A stretch of DNA of 64,000 nt from Fodinicurvata sediminis DSM 21159 (GCF_000420625.1 NZ_ATVH01000013.1:248001-312000), one strand, 5' to 3'. Shown: positions 1-9,269, counted from the first letter of the stretch. The notes: a model not told the origin generated them from the letters alone. Translations and numbers: made by a program.

Positions 1-1241
1 CCTGGCTGGCGGGCACGGCCCTGCTGCATTCCGCCATCGTGGTCGAGAAGCGCGATACGCTGAAGGCCTGGACCATCCTGCTGGCCATCCTGACCTTCAG
101 TCTCAGTCTGATGGGCACCTTCATCGTGCGCTCCGGCCTGCTGACTTCGGTTCACGCCTTTGCCGTGGATCCCGAACGCGGCAGCTATATCCTGGGCCTG
201 ATGGCCATTGCCACCGGCGGCTCGCTGGCTCTTTTCGCCTGGCGTGCACCGGTCCTGAAGGCCGGCGGTCTTTTCGCGCCGGTCAGCCGCGAAGGCGGTC
301 TGCTGCTCAACAACCTGCTTCTGGCAACGGCCACCGCCACGGTGCTGATCGGCACGCTCTATCCGCTGTTTCTCGAGGCCCTGACCGGCGGGCGTGTCTC
401 CATCGGACCGCCCTTCTACAATTACACCTTCGTGCCCCTGATGCTGCCCCTGGTGGCTGCCATGGGCATCGGACCCTTCCTGGCCTGGAAGCGGGCCGAC
501 CTGGCCGGTGTACTGGGACGCCTGCGGATCGCGGCCCTTCTGGCGGTGGTGGTGGCCCTGGCCACCTGGTACCTGCAGAATGGCGGACCGGTGCTCGCTG
601 TCCTGGCCATGGGCTTTGCCGTCTGGCTATTGGCGGCGACCCTCATCGAATGGGCCGAACGCGTCCGCCTGTTCCGCATCCCCCTGGGCGACAGTTGGCG
701 CAGGGCGCGGGGCCTGCCGCGTTCCGCCTATGGCATGTCCCTGGCTCATGCCGGCCTGGCTGTCTGCATGATCGGCATGACAGGCTCCAGCGCCTGGAAG
801 TCGGAACTGGTGGAAGCCGTCGAGCGCGGCGACAATCTGGAGATTGCCGGCTTTACCCTTACACTGCAGGATGTGGAAACCCGCCCCGGCCCCAACTACC
901 GCAGCACCACCGGGATCTTTGAGGTCACGCGGGATGGCCGCAGCCTTGGCGTGCTGGAACCCGAACGTCGCTACTACCCCGTTGCCGGGCGTAATACCAC
1001 CGAGGCGGCGATCCGGACCAATGGGCTTGGCGATCTCTACGCCACCATCACCGAACCGCCTGAGGAAGGGCAAGACTGGACCGCACGTATCTACTACGAG
1101 CCTCTGGTGCCCTGGATCTGGGCCGGGGCCGCCATGATGATGTTCGGTGGCCTGCTGTCCCTTGCCGACAGGCGGCTCAGGGTCGGTGCCCCGCGCCGCG
1201 CCGCACGACAGAACACCCGGGCACCGGTTGCCGCGGAATAG
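1..1241 (+). CDS. ccmF: Cytochrome c maturation protein CcmF (heme lyase subunit), 5' end outside window
   Basis: Integral membrane component of the System I heme lyase, which with CcmH and CcmI ligates heme to apocytochrome c CXXCH motifs in the periplasm. The reading frame is open from base 3 of the window, so the start lies upstream; about 412 C-terminal residues are present. The visible part opens inside the conserved block reading LLHSAIVVEKRDALKAW-like, then FIVRSGLLTSVHAFA, a hallmark of CcmF, followed by several hydrophobic helices, a periplasmic region near the C-terminus and a last helix at roughly residues 355-375 of the visible part. ccmG starts 5 bases after the stop, so the run is an operon. 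Identity is secure; the N-terminal WWD-type heme-handling region is largely outside the window. Confidence 0.95.
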   Translation, partial: WLAGTALLHSAIVVEKRDTLKAWTILLAILTFSLSLMGTFIVRSGLLTSVHAFAVDPERGSYILGLMAIATGGSLALFAWRAPVLKAGGLFAPVSREGGLLLNNLLLATATATVLIGTLYPLFLEALTGGRVSIGPPFYNYTFVPLMLPLVAAMGIGPFLAWKRADLAGVLGRLRIAALLAVVVALATWYLQNGGPVLAVLAMGFAVWLLAATLIEWAERVRLFRIPLGDSWRRARGLPRSAYGMSLAHAGLAVCMIGMTGSSAWKSELVEAVERGDNLEIAGFTLTLQDVETRPGPNYRSTTGIFEVTRDGRSLGVLEPERRYYPVAGRNTTEAAIRTNGLGDLYATITEPPEEGQDWTARIYYEPLVPWIWAGAAMMMFGGLLSLADRRLRVGAPRRAARQNTRAPVAAE

Positions 1242-1246
1242 GAATC

Positions 1247-1810
1247 ATGACCATGCTGCGCCGCTTGCTGTTCGTCCTCCCGCTCCTGATCTTCGCCGCC
1301 GCCGCGGCCTTCTTCGTCTGGGGCCTGGACCCGGATCGTGACCCCGGCGAGATTCCCTCTGTCCTGATCGACAAGCCGGTCCCGGAATTCAGCTTGCCGC
1401 CCATACGCGGCAGCGAACCTGGCGAAAGCACCTCCACCGGCCTGTCGAGTGCGGATCTCAGCGGTCAGGGCATCACGCTGGTCAACGTCTTTGCCTCCTG
1501 GTGCATGCCCTGCCGTGCCGAGCATCCCATCCTGACCGACCTGCGACGCCAGGAGGACATCCGTTTGGTGGGCATCAACTACAAGGACGAGTCGGAAGAA
1601 GCACTGGCGTGGCTGGACGAACTGGGCAACCCCTACGACGCCATTGGCGCTGATATGGAAGGCGACGCTGGGCTGGAATGGGGCGTCTCCGGTGTACCGG
1701 AAACCTTCTTCGTGGATAACGAGGGCATTATACGCTATCGCCATGTCGGCCCGATTCACGAGACCGAGCTCGACGACCTGATCCTGCCGATCCTGGAGGA
1801 GTTGCGGTGA
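1247..1810 (+). CDS. ccmG: Thiol:disulfide interchange protein CcmG/DsbE
   Basis: Membrane-anchored periplasmic thioredoxin that keeps apocytochrome c (or CcmH) cysteines reduced for heme attachment. The 187-residue protein has an uncleaved N-terminal anchor (about residues 5-26) and a thioredoxin fold with the active site WCMPC (C86, C89), a site typical of CcmG/DsbE. The GVPETFF segment near residue 148 carries the cis-proline loop. The ATG at 1247 follows an AGGAAT ribosome site. The stop overlaps the start of ccmH by 4 bases (translational coupling), so it belongs to the ccm operon. A second, unrelated TlpA-type thioredoxin lies at 28513-29100. Confidence 0.95.
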   Translation: MTMLRRLLFVLPLLIFAAAAAFFVWGLDPDRDPGEIPSVLIDKPVPEFSLPPIRGSEPGESTSTGLSSADLSGQGITLVNVFASWCMPCRAEHPILTDLRRQEDIRLVGINYKDESEEALAWLDELGNPYDAIGADMEGDAGLEWGVSGVPETFFVDNEGIIRYRHVGPIHETELDDLILPILEELR

Positions 1811-2277
1811 GGCGCATCATCCTGCTGGTCCTGTTCTGCCTTGTTCTTCCGGGATCCGTGCTGGCTGTGCAACCCGACGAGAAGCTGGACGACCCGGCTC
1901 TGGAGGCACGCGCCAAGGAGCTTTCCGCCGAGATTCGCTGCGTCGTCTGTCAGAGCGAGACCATCGAGACCTCGAACGCCGGCATGGCCCGGGATATTCG
2001 CATCCTGATCCGCGAACGTCTTGCCGCCGGTCAGGACGAGGACCAGATCCGCGACTATCTGGTCTCGCGCTATGGCGACTACATTCTCTATCGGCCGCCG
2101 ATGAAGCCTTCTACCTGGCTGCTCTGGTTCGGTCCAGCGCTCGTCTTTGTCATGGGGCTGGCCGCCTTGCTTGTCTATCTGAGGAAACGCCGCCCGAACC
2201 AATCGGCGACTGACCAGCTCAGTGAATCTGAGCAGCGCCGCCTGGCACAGCTCGTGGAAGAGGACAGGCAATCGTGA
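1807..2277 (+). CDS. ccmH: Cytochrome c maturation protein CcmH (CycL)
   Basis: Membrane-bound periplasmic thiol oxidoreductase subunit of the heme lyase. The 156-residue product has a signal-like N-terminal helix, the diagnostic IRCVVCQ motif (C45, C48) that matches the LRCxxCQ signature, the following TIETSNAGMARDIR stretch, and a single C-terminal transmembrane helix at about 103-125. The length is that of the short CcmH (CycL) type in which the TPR part is a separate protein; here that part is the next gene, ccmI. Start and stop both overlap neighbours by 4 bases. Confidence 0.95.
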   Translation: MRRIILLVLFCLVLPGSVLAVQPDEKLDDPALEARAKELSAEIRCVVCQSETIETSNAGMARDIRILIRERLAAGQDEDQIRDYLVSRYGDYILYRPPMKPSTWLLWFGPALVFVMGLAALLVYLRKRRPNQSATDQLSESEQRRLAQLVEEDRQS

Positions 2278-3425
2278 GTTGGTTGTTCTGGATCCTGGCC
2301 GCGGCCCTGACCGCCCTGATTGCCATTCTCCTGGTCCGTCCCCTGCTGAAAGGCGATGGGCGCGGCAACGACTCGGCTGGCGAAGAGGACCTGCAGGTCT
2401 ATCGCGCCCAGCTGCGCGAGGTCGATCGAGACCTGGAACGGGGGGTTCTCGCCCAATCGGAGGCCAAGGCCGCCCGACTTGAAATCGAGCGCCGACTGCT
2501 GGCCGCTGACGCACGGCAGCGGCCGGAGCGTATTGGCCTGCCCAAGAAGGTCACGCGTCTGATGGCATTGGCGCTTCTGGCATTGCTGCCCCTTGGAACC
2601 CTCGGAACCTATCTCTGGCTTGGGCAACCCGGCCTGCCGGGCCAACCCCTGGCCCAACGGGGCGAGGAAGTGCAGGAACAGCGCAATATCGCTGAAATGG
2701 TCCAGGGCCTGCGCGCGCGCCTGGAAAACAACCCCGATGACCGACAGGGCTGGGAAATGCTGGGACGCAGCTATGGTGTTCTGGGGCGCTGGCAGGAAGC
2801 TGCGGAAGCCTACCGGGAAGCTCTGAAGCTGAGCGACGGTCCCCGCCCGGCCCTGCAATCCGCACTGGGCGAAGCTCTGGTCACCGTCAATCAGGGCGAG
2901 GTCAGCCCGGGTGCCGAACGCGCCTTCGATGCTGCATTGAGCGGAAATCCGCAGGACGCTCGGGCCCGCTTCTACAAGGCCCTCGCCCTGCATCAGCGTG
3001 GGGACTTGCGTTCCGCGCTGGATCGTTGGATCGCACTGGCCGAGGACACACCCCAGGATGCCGGTTGGCGGCCCATGCTGATGCAGCAGATTGCCGCCAC
3101 CGCACAGGAGTTGGGTCTGAATCCGGAAGAGGTCAACGGCGGCGAAAGTACGGCAGAGCGCCCGTCCGTTCAGGACATGGACCCCGAGGAACAGGAAGCC
3201 TACATTCGTTCCATGGTTGATGGCCTGGCAGCTCGGCTGCAGGACAACCCCCAGGATCCGGAAGGCTGGCTGCGCCTGGGCCAGGCACGATTGGTCCTGG
3301 AGGAACGGGACGCTGCTGTGGAAGCGCTGGAAAATGCCCGCCAGCAGATCGAACAGCTTCCCGCCGACTCTCCAGAACGTGATGAACTGCAACGCGCTCT
3401 GGATAGCCTGGAACAGCGGCTATAG
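2274..3425 (+). CDS. ccmI: Cytochrome c maturation protein CcmI (CycH), TPR apocytochrome chaperone
   Basis: Holds apocytochrome c for the CcmFH heme lyase. The 383-residue protein has an N-terminal transmembrane helix (about 2-22), a cytoplasmic loop rich in charged residues with the YRAQLREVDRDLERG block characteristic of CcmI/CycH, a second transmembrane helix (about 95-117), and a periplasmic domain with TPR-like repeats (for example the stretches around residues 140-175 and 215-250). It overlaps ccmH by 4 bases and is the last gene of the operon seen here. The following 108-156 bases before the ABC transporter contain no clear intrinsic terminator. Confidence 0.93.
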   Translation: MSWLFWILAAALTALIAILLVRPLLKGDGRGNDSAGEEDLQVYRAQLREVDRDLERGVLAQSEAKAARLEIERRLLAADARQRPERIGLPKKVTRLMALALLALLPLGTLGTYLWLGQPGLPGQPLAQRGEEVQEQRNIAEMVQGLRARLENNPDDRQGWEMLGRSYGVLGRWQEAAEAYREALKLSDGPRPALQSALGEALVTVNQGEVSPGAERAFDAALSGNPQDARARFYKALALHQRGDLRSALDRWIALAEDTPQDAGWRPMLMQQIAATAQELGLNPEEVNGGESTAERPSVQDMDPEEQEAYIRSMVDGLAARLQDNPQDPEGWLRLGQARLVLEERDAAVEALENARQQIEQLPADSPERDELQRALDSLEQRL

Positions 3426-3581
3426 CAGTCGACATACGATTTCAGCTTGGCATCACGCCAATCTGGCGACTAGACTCCCCGGCAATATGAATGGCAAGTG
3501 GCCGCAAGGCCTTGTCGTCATTGCAAAGAGAACATGACCGCGACAGCCAATAGTCGCGGCAGGTCACAGGGATGCACAACT

Positions 3582-4361
3582 ATGGGGCAAGCCGATCCGG
3601 CACTGCGCGTAGAGGATATCCGCAAGTCCTTCGGCAACCTGGAAGTCTTGAAGGGAATCTCCCTGACTGCGGAGAAGGGCGATGTCATCACCCTGATCGG
3701 CGCAAGCGGTTCGGGCAAGTCGACGCTGTTGCGTTGCATCAACCTTTTGGAGATTCCGGATTCAGGCCGCATCTTCCTGGGCACGGAAGAGTTGAAGCTG
3801 ACACGCAACCGGGCTGGCCACAGCATTCCCGCCGACCGGCGCCAGGTGGATCGCATCCGCAGTCGTCTGGGAATGGTCTTCCAGTCTTTCAATCTCTGGA
3901 CCCACATGACCATCCTGCAGAATGTGATGGAGGCACCGGTCCATGTCCTGAAAAAACCGCGGCACGAGGCCGAGGAACAGGCCATGGCCCTGCTGGAGAA
4001 GGTTGGGATCGCCGAGAAGGCGGCCACCTATCCTGCCCATCTTTCCGGAGGCCAGCAGCAGCGTGCAGCCATCGCCCGCGCGCTGGCCATGGAACCTGAA
4101 GTCATGCTGTTCGACGAACCGACCTCGGCCCTGGATCCGGAACTGGTTGGCGAGGTGCTGCGTGTGATCCGCCAGTTGGCAGAGGAGGGCCGGACCATGA
4201 TCCTGGTGACCCACGAAATGGGCTTCGCCCGCGAGGTCTCCAGCGAAGTGGTCTTCCTGCACGAAGGCCAGATAGAGGAGCGCGGCACGCCGGACAGGAT
4301 ATTCGAATCGCCACAATCGGAACGCAGCCAGAAGTTTCTGGCGGCTCACCTGAGGTCCTGA
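3582..4361 (+). CDS. Polar amino acid ABC transporter ATP-binding protein
   Basis: Energises uptake of a polar/basic amino acid through the permeases encoded at 5301-6738. It shows Walker [10 protein letters not shown], a Q-loop in VFQSFNLW, the signature LSGGQQQR, Walker [13 protein letters not shown] and the switch histidine in LVTHEMGF, in the order and spacing of the HisP/GlnQ family; from this start it is 259 residues, close to HisP. An in-frame ATG at 3534, behind an AAAGAG sequence, would add 16 residues and cannot be excluded. The insertion reading [12 protein letters not shown] before the Q-loop is typical of the His/Arg/Lys/ornithine subgroup. The substrate is inferred only. Confidence 0.9.
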   Translation: MGQADPALRVEDIRKSFGNLEVLKGISLTAEKGDVITLIGASGSGKSTLLRCINLLEIPDSGRIFLGTEELKLTRNRAGHSIPADRRQVDRIRSRLGMVFQSFNLWTHMTILQNVMEAPVHVLKKPRHEAEEQAMALLEKVGIAEKAATYPAHLSGGQQQRAAIARALAMEPEVMLFDEPTSALDPELVGEVLRVIRQLAEEGRTMILVTHEMGFAREVSSEVVFLHEGQIEERGTPDRIFESPQSERSQKFLAAHLRS

Positions 4362-4420
4362 GTGCACAGGAAAACGAGCGGACCCAGGTGCAAGACCATG
4401 AGTGAAAAGGGAGCTTGATC

Positions 4421-5218
4421 ATGATGAAAGAACTGTTTGGAGCCGTCACGCTGGCGGCCGCCTTGACAGTGGGCCTGAATGCCCAGGCCCAGGACCAGGA
4501 AAAGGTCCTGATCGGAACCGAAGGGGCCTATCCGCCCTTCAACTACATCGATTCCGATGGCGAACTGGCCGGTTTCGACGTGGAAATCGCAAAAGCCCTC
4601 TGTGATGCCGCCAACTTCAACTGCGAATTCGTGGTCCAGGACTGGGACGGCATCATCCCCGGCCTTCTGGCCAAGAAGTACGACGCCATCATCGCCTCCA
4701 TGTCCATTACCGAGGAACGCAAGGAAGTCGTCGACTTCACGGACAAGTACTACCAGACGCCGGCCAAGTTCGTGAAACCCGAGGACATGGACCTGGAGAT
4801 CCCCGAGGACATCGATGAAGCCGCGGAAGTCCTGGACGGCATGACCGTTGGGGTACAGCGCGCCACGATCCACGAGAACTTCCTGAAGGACAACTTCCCG
4901 AACGTGGACCTCAGTCTCTATGCCAGCCAGGAGGAAGCCAACCTGGATCTGACCAATGGCCGTGTGGATCTGGTGATGGCCGATTCCGTCGTCCTGCTTG
5001 AAGGATTCCTCAACCAGGATGAAGGCGCGGATTACGAATTCGTCGGCCCCGATTACAGCGAGAAGGAATGGCATGGCGAGGGTGTCGGCATTGCGGTGCG
5101 TCCGGGTGAGGACGAACTGCTTGAAGCCTTCAATGAAGCAATTGCTGAAATCCGCGAGAACGGCACCTACAAGGAAATCAACGACAAGTACTTCGACTTC
5201 GACGCCTACGGCAGTTGA
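4421..5218 (+). CDS. Periplasmic polar amino acid-binding protein (Lys/Arg/ornithine/His type)
   Basis: Solute-binding protein of the ABC importer, family 3 (HisJ/ArgT/LAO type). A signal peptide of about 22 residues ends in an AQA site. The mature protein begins with KVLIGTEGAYPPFNYID, and GELAGFDVEIA follows, the ligand-binding signature of family 3; the arginine in GVQRAT corresponds to the position that binds the ligand carboxylate. The chosen ATG lies 8 bases after AAAAGGGA; an upstream TTG at 4415 is less likely. The 265-residue length fits. It sits between the ATPase gene and the two permease genes, and the hairpin after its stop may raise its expression relative to the membrane subunits. 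Confidence 0.92.
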   Translation: MMKELFGAVTLAAALTVGLNAQAQDQEKVLIGTEGAYPPFNYIDSDGELAGFDVEIAKALCDAANFNCEFVVQDWDGIIPGLLAKKYDAIIASMSITEERKEVVDFTDKYYQTPAKFVKPEDMDLEIPEDIDEAAEVLDGMTVGVQRATIHENFLKDNFPNVDLSLYASQEEANLDLTNGRVDLVMADSVVLLEGFLNQDEGADYEFVGPDYSEKEWHGEGVGIAVRPGEDELLEAFNEAIAEIRENGTYKEINDKYFDFDAYGS

Positions 5219-5230
5219 GGCAAGGACATC

Positions 5231-5260
5231 GGAGCCGCGCCATGACACCGGTGCGGCTCC
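5231..5260 (+). promoter_or_regulatory. Intercistronic hairpin between binding-protein and permease genes
   Basis: An 11-bp stem (5231-5241 with 5250-5260, one G-U pair) closes an 8-base loop. No U-run follows, so it is more likely an mRNA-stabilising or attenuating element than a full terminator. The position matches a common design in which the binding protein is made in excess over its permeases; that function is inferred. Confidence 0.5.
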
Positions 5261-5300
5261 TCCTGTCGTGACCTGATATCGCTGCTTGAACGGGGGCTGC

Positions 5301-5990
5301 ATGCTTGATCTGCAGGGCTATGGCTGGATGCTGCTCGAGGGGTTGCAGGTCACCATCATGGTGGGACTCTGTTCACTGGCCCTGGCCATCTGCCTCGGCA
5401 TCCTGGGCGCCGGCGCGAAACTGTCCGGCAGCCGCCTCCTGCGCGCGGCAGCCAACCTCTACACAACGGTTATCCGCGGCATACCGGAACTTCTACTGAT
5501 TCTGCTGATCTTCTACGGTACGCCGACCTTGATCCAGAACCTGGCCGGCGATCTGGGCTATGATCTGCGGATCGACTTCAATCCCTTCCTGGCAGGCGTG
5601 ATGACCCTGGGATTCATCTACGGGGCCTTTGCCACCGAGGTCTTTCGCGGCGCCTTCCAGTCCATACCCAAAGGCCAGATCGAGGCCGCTCAGGCCTGCG
5701 GCATGAATCGCAGTCTGGTCTTCAGGCGCATCATCCTGCCCCAGGTCTGGCGCTTTGCGTTGCCAGGACTCGGCAACGTCTGGATGGTGCTGATCAAGGC
5801 GACGGCCCTTATCTCGGTCATCCAGCTCGAGGAGCTGATGCGCACCGCTTCCATCGCCATGGGGGCGACACGACTGCCCTTTACCTTCTTCTTCATTGCC
5901 TCGCTGCTCTACCTGGCAATCACCCTGGCTTCGGTTCTGATCCAGCAGCGCCTCGAAGCCTGGGCCAACCGCGGGATCCGGAGGGCATGA
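5301..5990 (+). CDS. Polar amino acid ABC transporter permease (HisQ-like)
   Basis: Inner-membrane subunit of the amino acid importer. The 229-residue protein has about five hydrophobic helices and the family EAA-loop, here reading IEAAQACGMNRSLVFRRIILPQ, which docks onto the ATPase. The early RGIPELLLILLIFYG block is typical of HisM/HisQ-type permeases. Start chosen at ATG 5301, 6 bases after GGGGG; an upstream TTG at 5286 is possible. The stop lies 4 bases before the second permease, so the two are translationally linked and probably form the heterodimeric channel. Confidence 0.92.
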   Translation: MLDLQGYGWMLLEGLQVTIMVGLCSLALAICLGILGAGAKLSGSRLLRAAANLYTTVIRGIPELLLILLIFYGTPTLIQNLAGDLGYDLRIDFNPFLAGVMTLGFIYGAFATEVFRGAFQSIPKGQIEAAQACGMNRSLVFRRIILPQVWRFALPGLGNVWMVLIKATALISVIQLEELMRTASIAMGATRLPFTFFFIASLLYLAITLASVLIQQRLEAWANRGIRRA

Positions 5991-5994
5991 GGGC

Positions 5995-6738
5995 ATGAAC
6001 CTTCAACTTGTTGTCGAGTCTCTGCCCCAGCTTCTGGGCGGGCTGAGCCTCACCCTTCAGATCACCGTCATTTCCGTCTTTCTGGGACTGGTTGTTGCGG
6101 TGCCCTCTGCACTCATGCGGCTCTCGCTCAATCCCTTCCTGCGCTGGCCGGCACATGCCTATATCTTCTATTTCCGCGGCACGCCACTTCTGGTGCAGCT
6201 GTTCCTGATCTACTATGGCGGGGGACAGTTCCGGGAGGAATTGGAAGCGCTTGGACTCTGGACCTATTTCCGGGAAGCCTATTTCTGCGCCGTCCTCACC
6301 TTGACCCTCAATACGGGCGCCTATACGGCGGAAATCCTCCGCGGCTCGATCCAGGCGGTTCCCCATGGGGAGGTGGAGGCCGCGCGCGCCTGCGGCATGA
6401 GCGGCTGGCTGCTTTTCCGCAGGATTGTCCTGCCAAAGGCCTTTCGGCTGGCCCTGCCGGCCTACTCCAACGAAGTGATCTTCCTGTTCCAGGCCACCTC
6501 GCTGGTCTCGATCATCACCCTGCTCGACCTGACGGGTGTGGCCCGTTCGATCGTCGCCCGCACCTTTGCGGTCTACGAGATCTACATTGCCGCGGGCCTG
6601 ATCTATCTGGCCTGCAGCTATGGGATTCTCTATATCTTCAAGCGAGTGGAAAAACGCCTGATGGCCCACCTGCGACCCGAAGAACGCAGGCAGGCACAAA
6701 AGGCGACCGATCCGGCACAGGAAAACCTGCCCGTCTGA
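5995..6738 (+). CDS. Polar amino acid ABC transporter permease (HisM-like)
   Basis: Second inner-membrane subunit of the same importer. It is 247 residues with about five helices, the early FYFRGTPLLVQLFLIYYG block that marks this permease family, and the EAA loop VEAARACGMSGWLLFRRIVLPK. A GGAGG sequence precedes the ATG by about 10 bases. The C-terminal tail is charged and rich in Arg, Gln and Lys. It is the last gene of the importer operon and converges on the helicase gene with 12 bases between stops. Confidence 0.92.
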   Translation: MNLQLVVESLPQLLGGLSLTLQITVISVFLGLVVAVPSALMRLSLNPFLRWPAHAYIFYFRGTPLLVQLFLIYYGGGQFREELEALGLWTYFREAYFCAVLTLTLNTGAYTAEILRGSIQAVPHGEVEAARACGMSGWLLFRRIVLPKAFRLALPAYSNEVIFLFQATSLVSIITLLDLTGVARSIVARTFAVYEIYIAAGLIYLACSYGILYIFKRVEKRLMAHLRPEERRQAQKATDPAQENLPV

Positions 6739-6750
6739 ACGGCTGGAAGA

Positions 6751-8043
6751 TCAGGACGCCAGGCGCTGCGGCTTCTGGCTGTTCCCGTTGGGACGGCGCT
6801 TGCGCTGGGCCTGTCCGTTACCTGCTGGACGCTTGTCGGGGCCTCCGTTCCGCCCGCCGCTCTTGCGTGCTTTTGCGGAAGCCGATCCGCGGCTGTTGCC
6901 GGACATCTCCGCCGGTCGGGCACTGCCATCCAGAGTCTCCAGGTTGCCACCTGTCAGACGCTCGATATCGCGCAAATATGTTCGCTCGTCCGGACTGCAG
7001 AACGAGATCGCCAGTCCGGATGCACCGGCACGGGCTGTCCGGCCGATCCGGTGCACATAGCTTTCCGGTACGTTCGGCAGGTCATAGTTGATGACATGCG
7101 TCACACCGCTCACATCGATGCCGCGTGCGGCAATGTCGGTGGCGACCAGGATGCGTGCCTTACCCTTGCGGAAGGCGCCCAAGGCGCGTTCGCGCTGGCT
7201 CTGGCTCTTGTTGCCATGCAAGGCGTTCGACTGCAGACCGGCCGTCTCCAGATCGCGGGCCACACGGTCCGCGCCGCGCTTGGTGCGGGTAAAGACCAGC
7301 GCGCGGGCATCCGGTGCGTCGGACAGGATCTCGCGCAGCAGATTTGCCTTGCCGCCACCCTGGACGAAAGCGATCTTCTGGTCGATGCGGTCCGCCGTCG
7401 TGGCGGCAGCAGCCACCTCGACACGAACGGGATCGTTCAGGAACTTGGCGGCCAGGCCGGCGATGGCGTTGGGCATGGTGGCCGAGAACAGCAGGGTCTG
7501 CCGCTTGCTCGGAACCAGCTTGGCAATGCGCTCGAGCGCATGAATGAAGCCCAGGTCCAGCATCTGGTCGGCTTCGTCCAGCACCAGGACTTCGACGTCC
7601 TGCAGCTGTACGGCGCGTTGGTCCACAAGGTCCAGGAGCCGGCCCGGCGTGGCAACCAGCACGTCGACACCCTTGTTGAGCGCGATGGCCTGCTTGCGGA
7701 CGGGCACACCGCCGACAACGCAGGCAATATGCTGGCGCGTGAAGCGGGCATAGCTGCGCAGATGGTCTGCAATCTGTCCGGCAAGTTCACGTGTCGGACT
7801 GAGTATCAGGGAGCGGCAGCTCTTGGGTGCCGGGCGACGGTCCTGCGCCTTCAGACGCTGCAGAAGCGGCAGGCCAAAGGCGGCTGTCTTGCCGGTTCCC
7901 GTCTGGGCAATGCCCAGCAGGTCCTTTTCCTGCAGCACCAGCGGAATGGCGCGGTCCTGAATAGGTGTAGGGGTTTCGAAGTTCTGGGCACTCAGTGCCT
8001 TGAGAAGCTCGGCATTGAGGCCGAGATCGTTGAATGAAGTCAA
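6751..8043 (-). CDS. rhlE: DEAD-box ATP-dependent RNA helicase, RhlE type
   Basis: RNA helicase for RNA remodelling, ribosome assembly or cold adaptation. All motifs are seen in order: Q motif PTPIQDRAIP, motif I AQTGTGKT, PTRELAGQI, motif II VLDEADQML, motif III SATMP, and motif VI HRIGRTARAG after ATDIAARGID. A Lys/Arg/Gly/Asn-rich tail of about 60 residues follows the core, as in RhlE proteins. The start is set at a TTG (8043) giving MTSFNDLGL, the usual RhlE beginning, with an AGG a few bases upstream; a GTG at 8097 would add 18 atypical residues. Length here is 430 residues. Confidence 0.9.
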   Translation of the reverse strand: MTSFNDLGLNAELLKALSAQNFETPTPIQDRAIPLVLQEKDLLGIAQTGTGKTAAFGLPLLQRLKAQDRRPAPKSCRSLILSPTRELAGQIADHLRSYARFTRQHIACVVGGVPVRKQAIALNKGVDVLVATPGRLLDLVDQRAVQLQDVEVLVLDEADQMLDLGFIHALERIAKLVPSKRQTLLFSATMPNAIAGLAAKFLNDPVRVEVAAAATTADRIDQKIAFVQGGGKANLLREILSDAPDARALVFTRTKRGADRVARDLETAGLQSNALHGNKSQSQRERALGAFRKGKARILVATDIAARGIDVSGVTHVINYDLPNVPESYVHRIGRTARAGASGLAISFCSPDERTYLRDIERLTGGNLETLDGSARPAEMSGNSRGSASAKARKSGGRNGGPDKRPAGNGQAQRKRRPNGNSQKPQRLAS

Positions 8044-8380
8044 TTTACCTGTATTTCCGGTTGGCCCGGACTTGCCGCACAATATGGCGGATTGCACGTC
8101 TTTCCAGGAAAGGCGTGCGCCCGGGGCTGTATGAAAGCCCCGCGTGAAAAGGCTGACGATGTTTCAATATTGAGGCTTCTACCGGAGGACAGGGACACCT
8201 TGAAAGGGTCCCGCACGCAGTCGGGTGATCCGGTGAAGTGCCCTACTATGTCTATGGTGCAGCGCAAAAAGTCAAGCTGTCATTTCCGGGGTTCAGTCAA
8301 AAATTGAATCCCTCTGGAAAAAACACACATACGAATGAGGAAAAGTTGACCAGCCTGAACCCCGCGATTGGGAGAAGCGA
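8044..8380. other. Intergenic region between divergent helicase and usp genes
   Basis: No gene is supported in these 337 bases, which must hold the divergent promoters and the 5' leader of the helicase mRNA. A small imperfect hairpin (GGGAC at 8192-8196 with GTCCC at 8208-8212, one bulge) is the only structure noticed. Long structured leaders are known for cold-induced helicases, but nothing here proves that. Confidence 0.4.
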
Positions 8381-9205
8381 ATGACACTGAAAACCCTGCT
8401 CGTACATGTCGATGATACCCCGGCTGGCAAGGCCCGTCTCGATGCGGCCGTCACCCTTGCCAGCGACAAGGATGCCCATCTCGTGGGACTCGGGATCCGG
8501 CCGCCGGAGCCGGTCCCTGCCTATGGGGCTGCCGTGATACCCAAGGCGCTCGTGCGCGACATCTCCAAGGAGAACGATGAACACATGAGCGCGCTTCGAA
8601 AGCGGTTCGAGGAAAAGCTTCGCCAGGCTGGCCGCGAAGCCGCCGGCGAATGGAGAGCCGTGACTGGTGAACCGGAGGACTCGGCCAGTCTTCATGGCCG
8701 TTACTCGGACCTCATGATCCTGGGCCAGGTGGGACTGAAACAGACGCCCGAAGGCCTGCGCGACCTGGCCGAGGCCGTGATCCTGGAAAGCGGGCGCCCG
8801 GTCCTGGTGATTCCGGAAAAGGGCGCGCCGGCGTCCATCGGGCGCCGCATCCTGGTGGCCTGGGATGGCAGTCGCGAGGCCGCCCGTGCCGTGTCGGACG
8901 CCCTGCCCTTCCTGCGCGAGGCCGAAAAGGTGACCCTGCTGTCGGTGACATCCGATAATTCCCAGCAGCTGCCCGGTGCGGAGATTGCCGCACATCTTGA
9001 CCGTCACGGAGTCAATGTCGAGAGCGACAGCCAGGCCGCACGCGGCCCCACCGGCGAAACGATCATGAAGCAAGCCGAAGGTCTTGGCTGTGACCTGATC
9101 GTTACCGGCGCCTATGGGCATGCCCGCTGGCGTGAAATTGTCCTCGGAGGCGTCACCAATACGCTGCTGCGGCGCAGCCCGCTTCCGGTCTTCATGTCCC
9201 ACTGA
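8381..9205 (+). CDS. Universal stress protein with two UspA domains
   Basis: Cytoplasmic stress protein. The 274-residue product holds two tandem UspA domains (roughly 1-145 and 150-274). The second ends with a GAYGHARWREIVLGGVTNTLL stretch that matches the ATP-binding G-2X-G-9X-G-(S/T) pattern; the first domain ends in a less canonical DLMILGQVGL segment, so nucleotide binding may be confined to the C-terminal half. A GGGAGA ribosome site precedes the ATG by about 7 bases. The gene stands alone, divergent from the helicase and followed by a strong terminator. Confidence 0.9.
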   Translation: MTLKTLLVHVDDTPAGKARLDAAVTLASDKDAHLVGLGIRPPEPVPAYGAAVIPKALVRDISKENDEHMSALRKRFEEKLRQAGREAAGEWRAVTGEPEDSASLHGRYSDLMILGQVGLKQTPEGLRDLAEAVILESGRPVLVIPEKGAPASIGRRILVAWDGSREAARAVSDALPFLREAEKVTLLSVTSDNSQQLPGAEIAAHLDRHGVNVESDSQAARGPTGETIMKQAEGLGCDLIVTGAYGHARWREIVLGGVTNTLLRRSPLPVFMSH

Positions 9206-9228
9206 GCAACCCGACAGGAAGCCATATG

Positions 9229-9269
9229 CAGGAAGACCGGCGGGAGCTCCCGCCGGTCTTCCTGTTTTT
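9229..9269 (+). terminator. Strong rho-independent terminator after usp
   Basis: Positions 9229-9264 form a 36-base perfect palindrome (16-bp stem, AGCT loop) followed directly by TTTTT at 9265-9269. The U-run is on the plus side only, so it ends the usp transcript and insulates it from the convergent infC gene. Confidence 0.93.

Noticed and set aside
3498-3581. Longer N-terminus for the amino acid transporter ATPase starting at 3498.
   Set aside because: The extra residues are Cys/Arg-rich with no family similarity, and ATG 3534 or 3582 gives the usual length.
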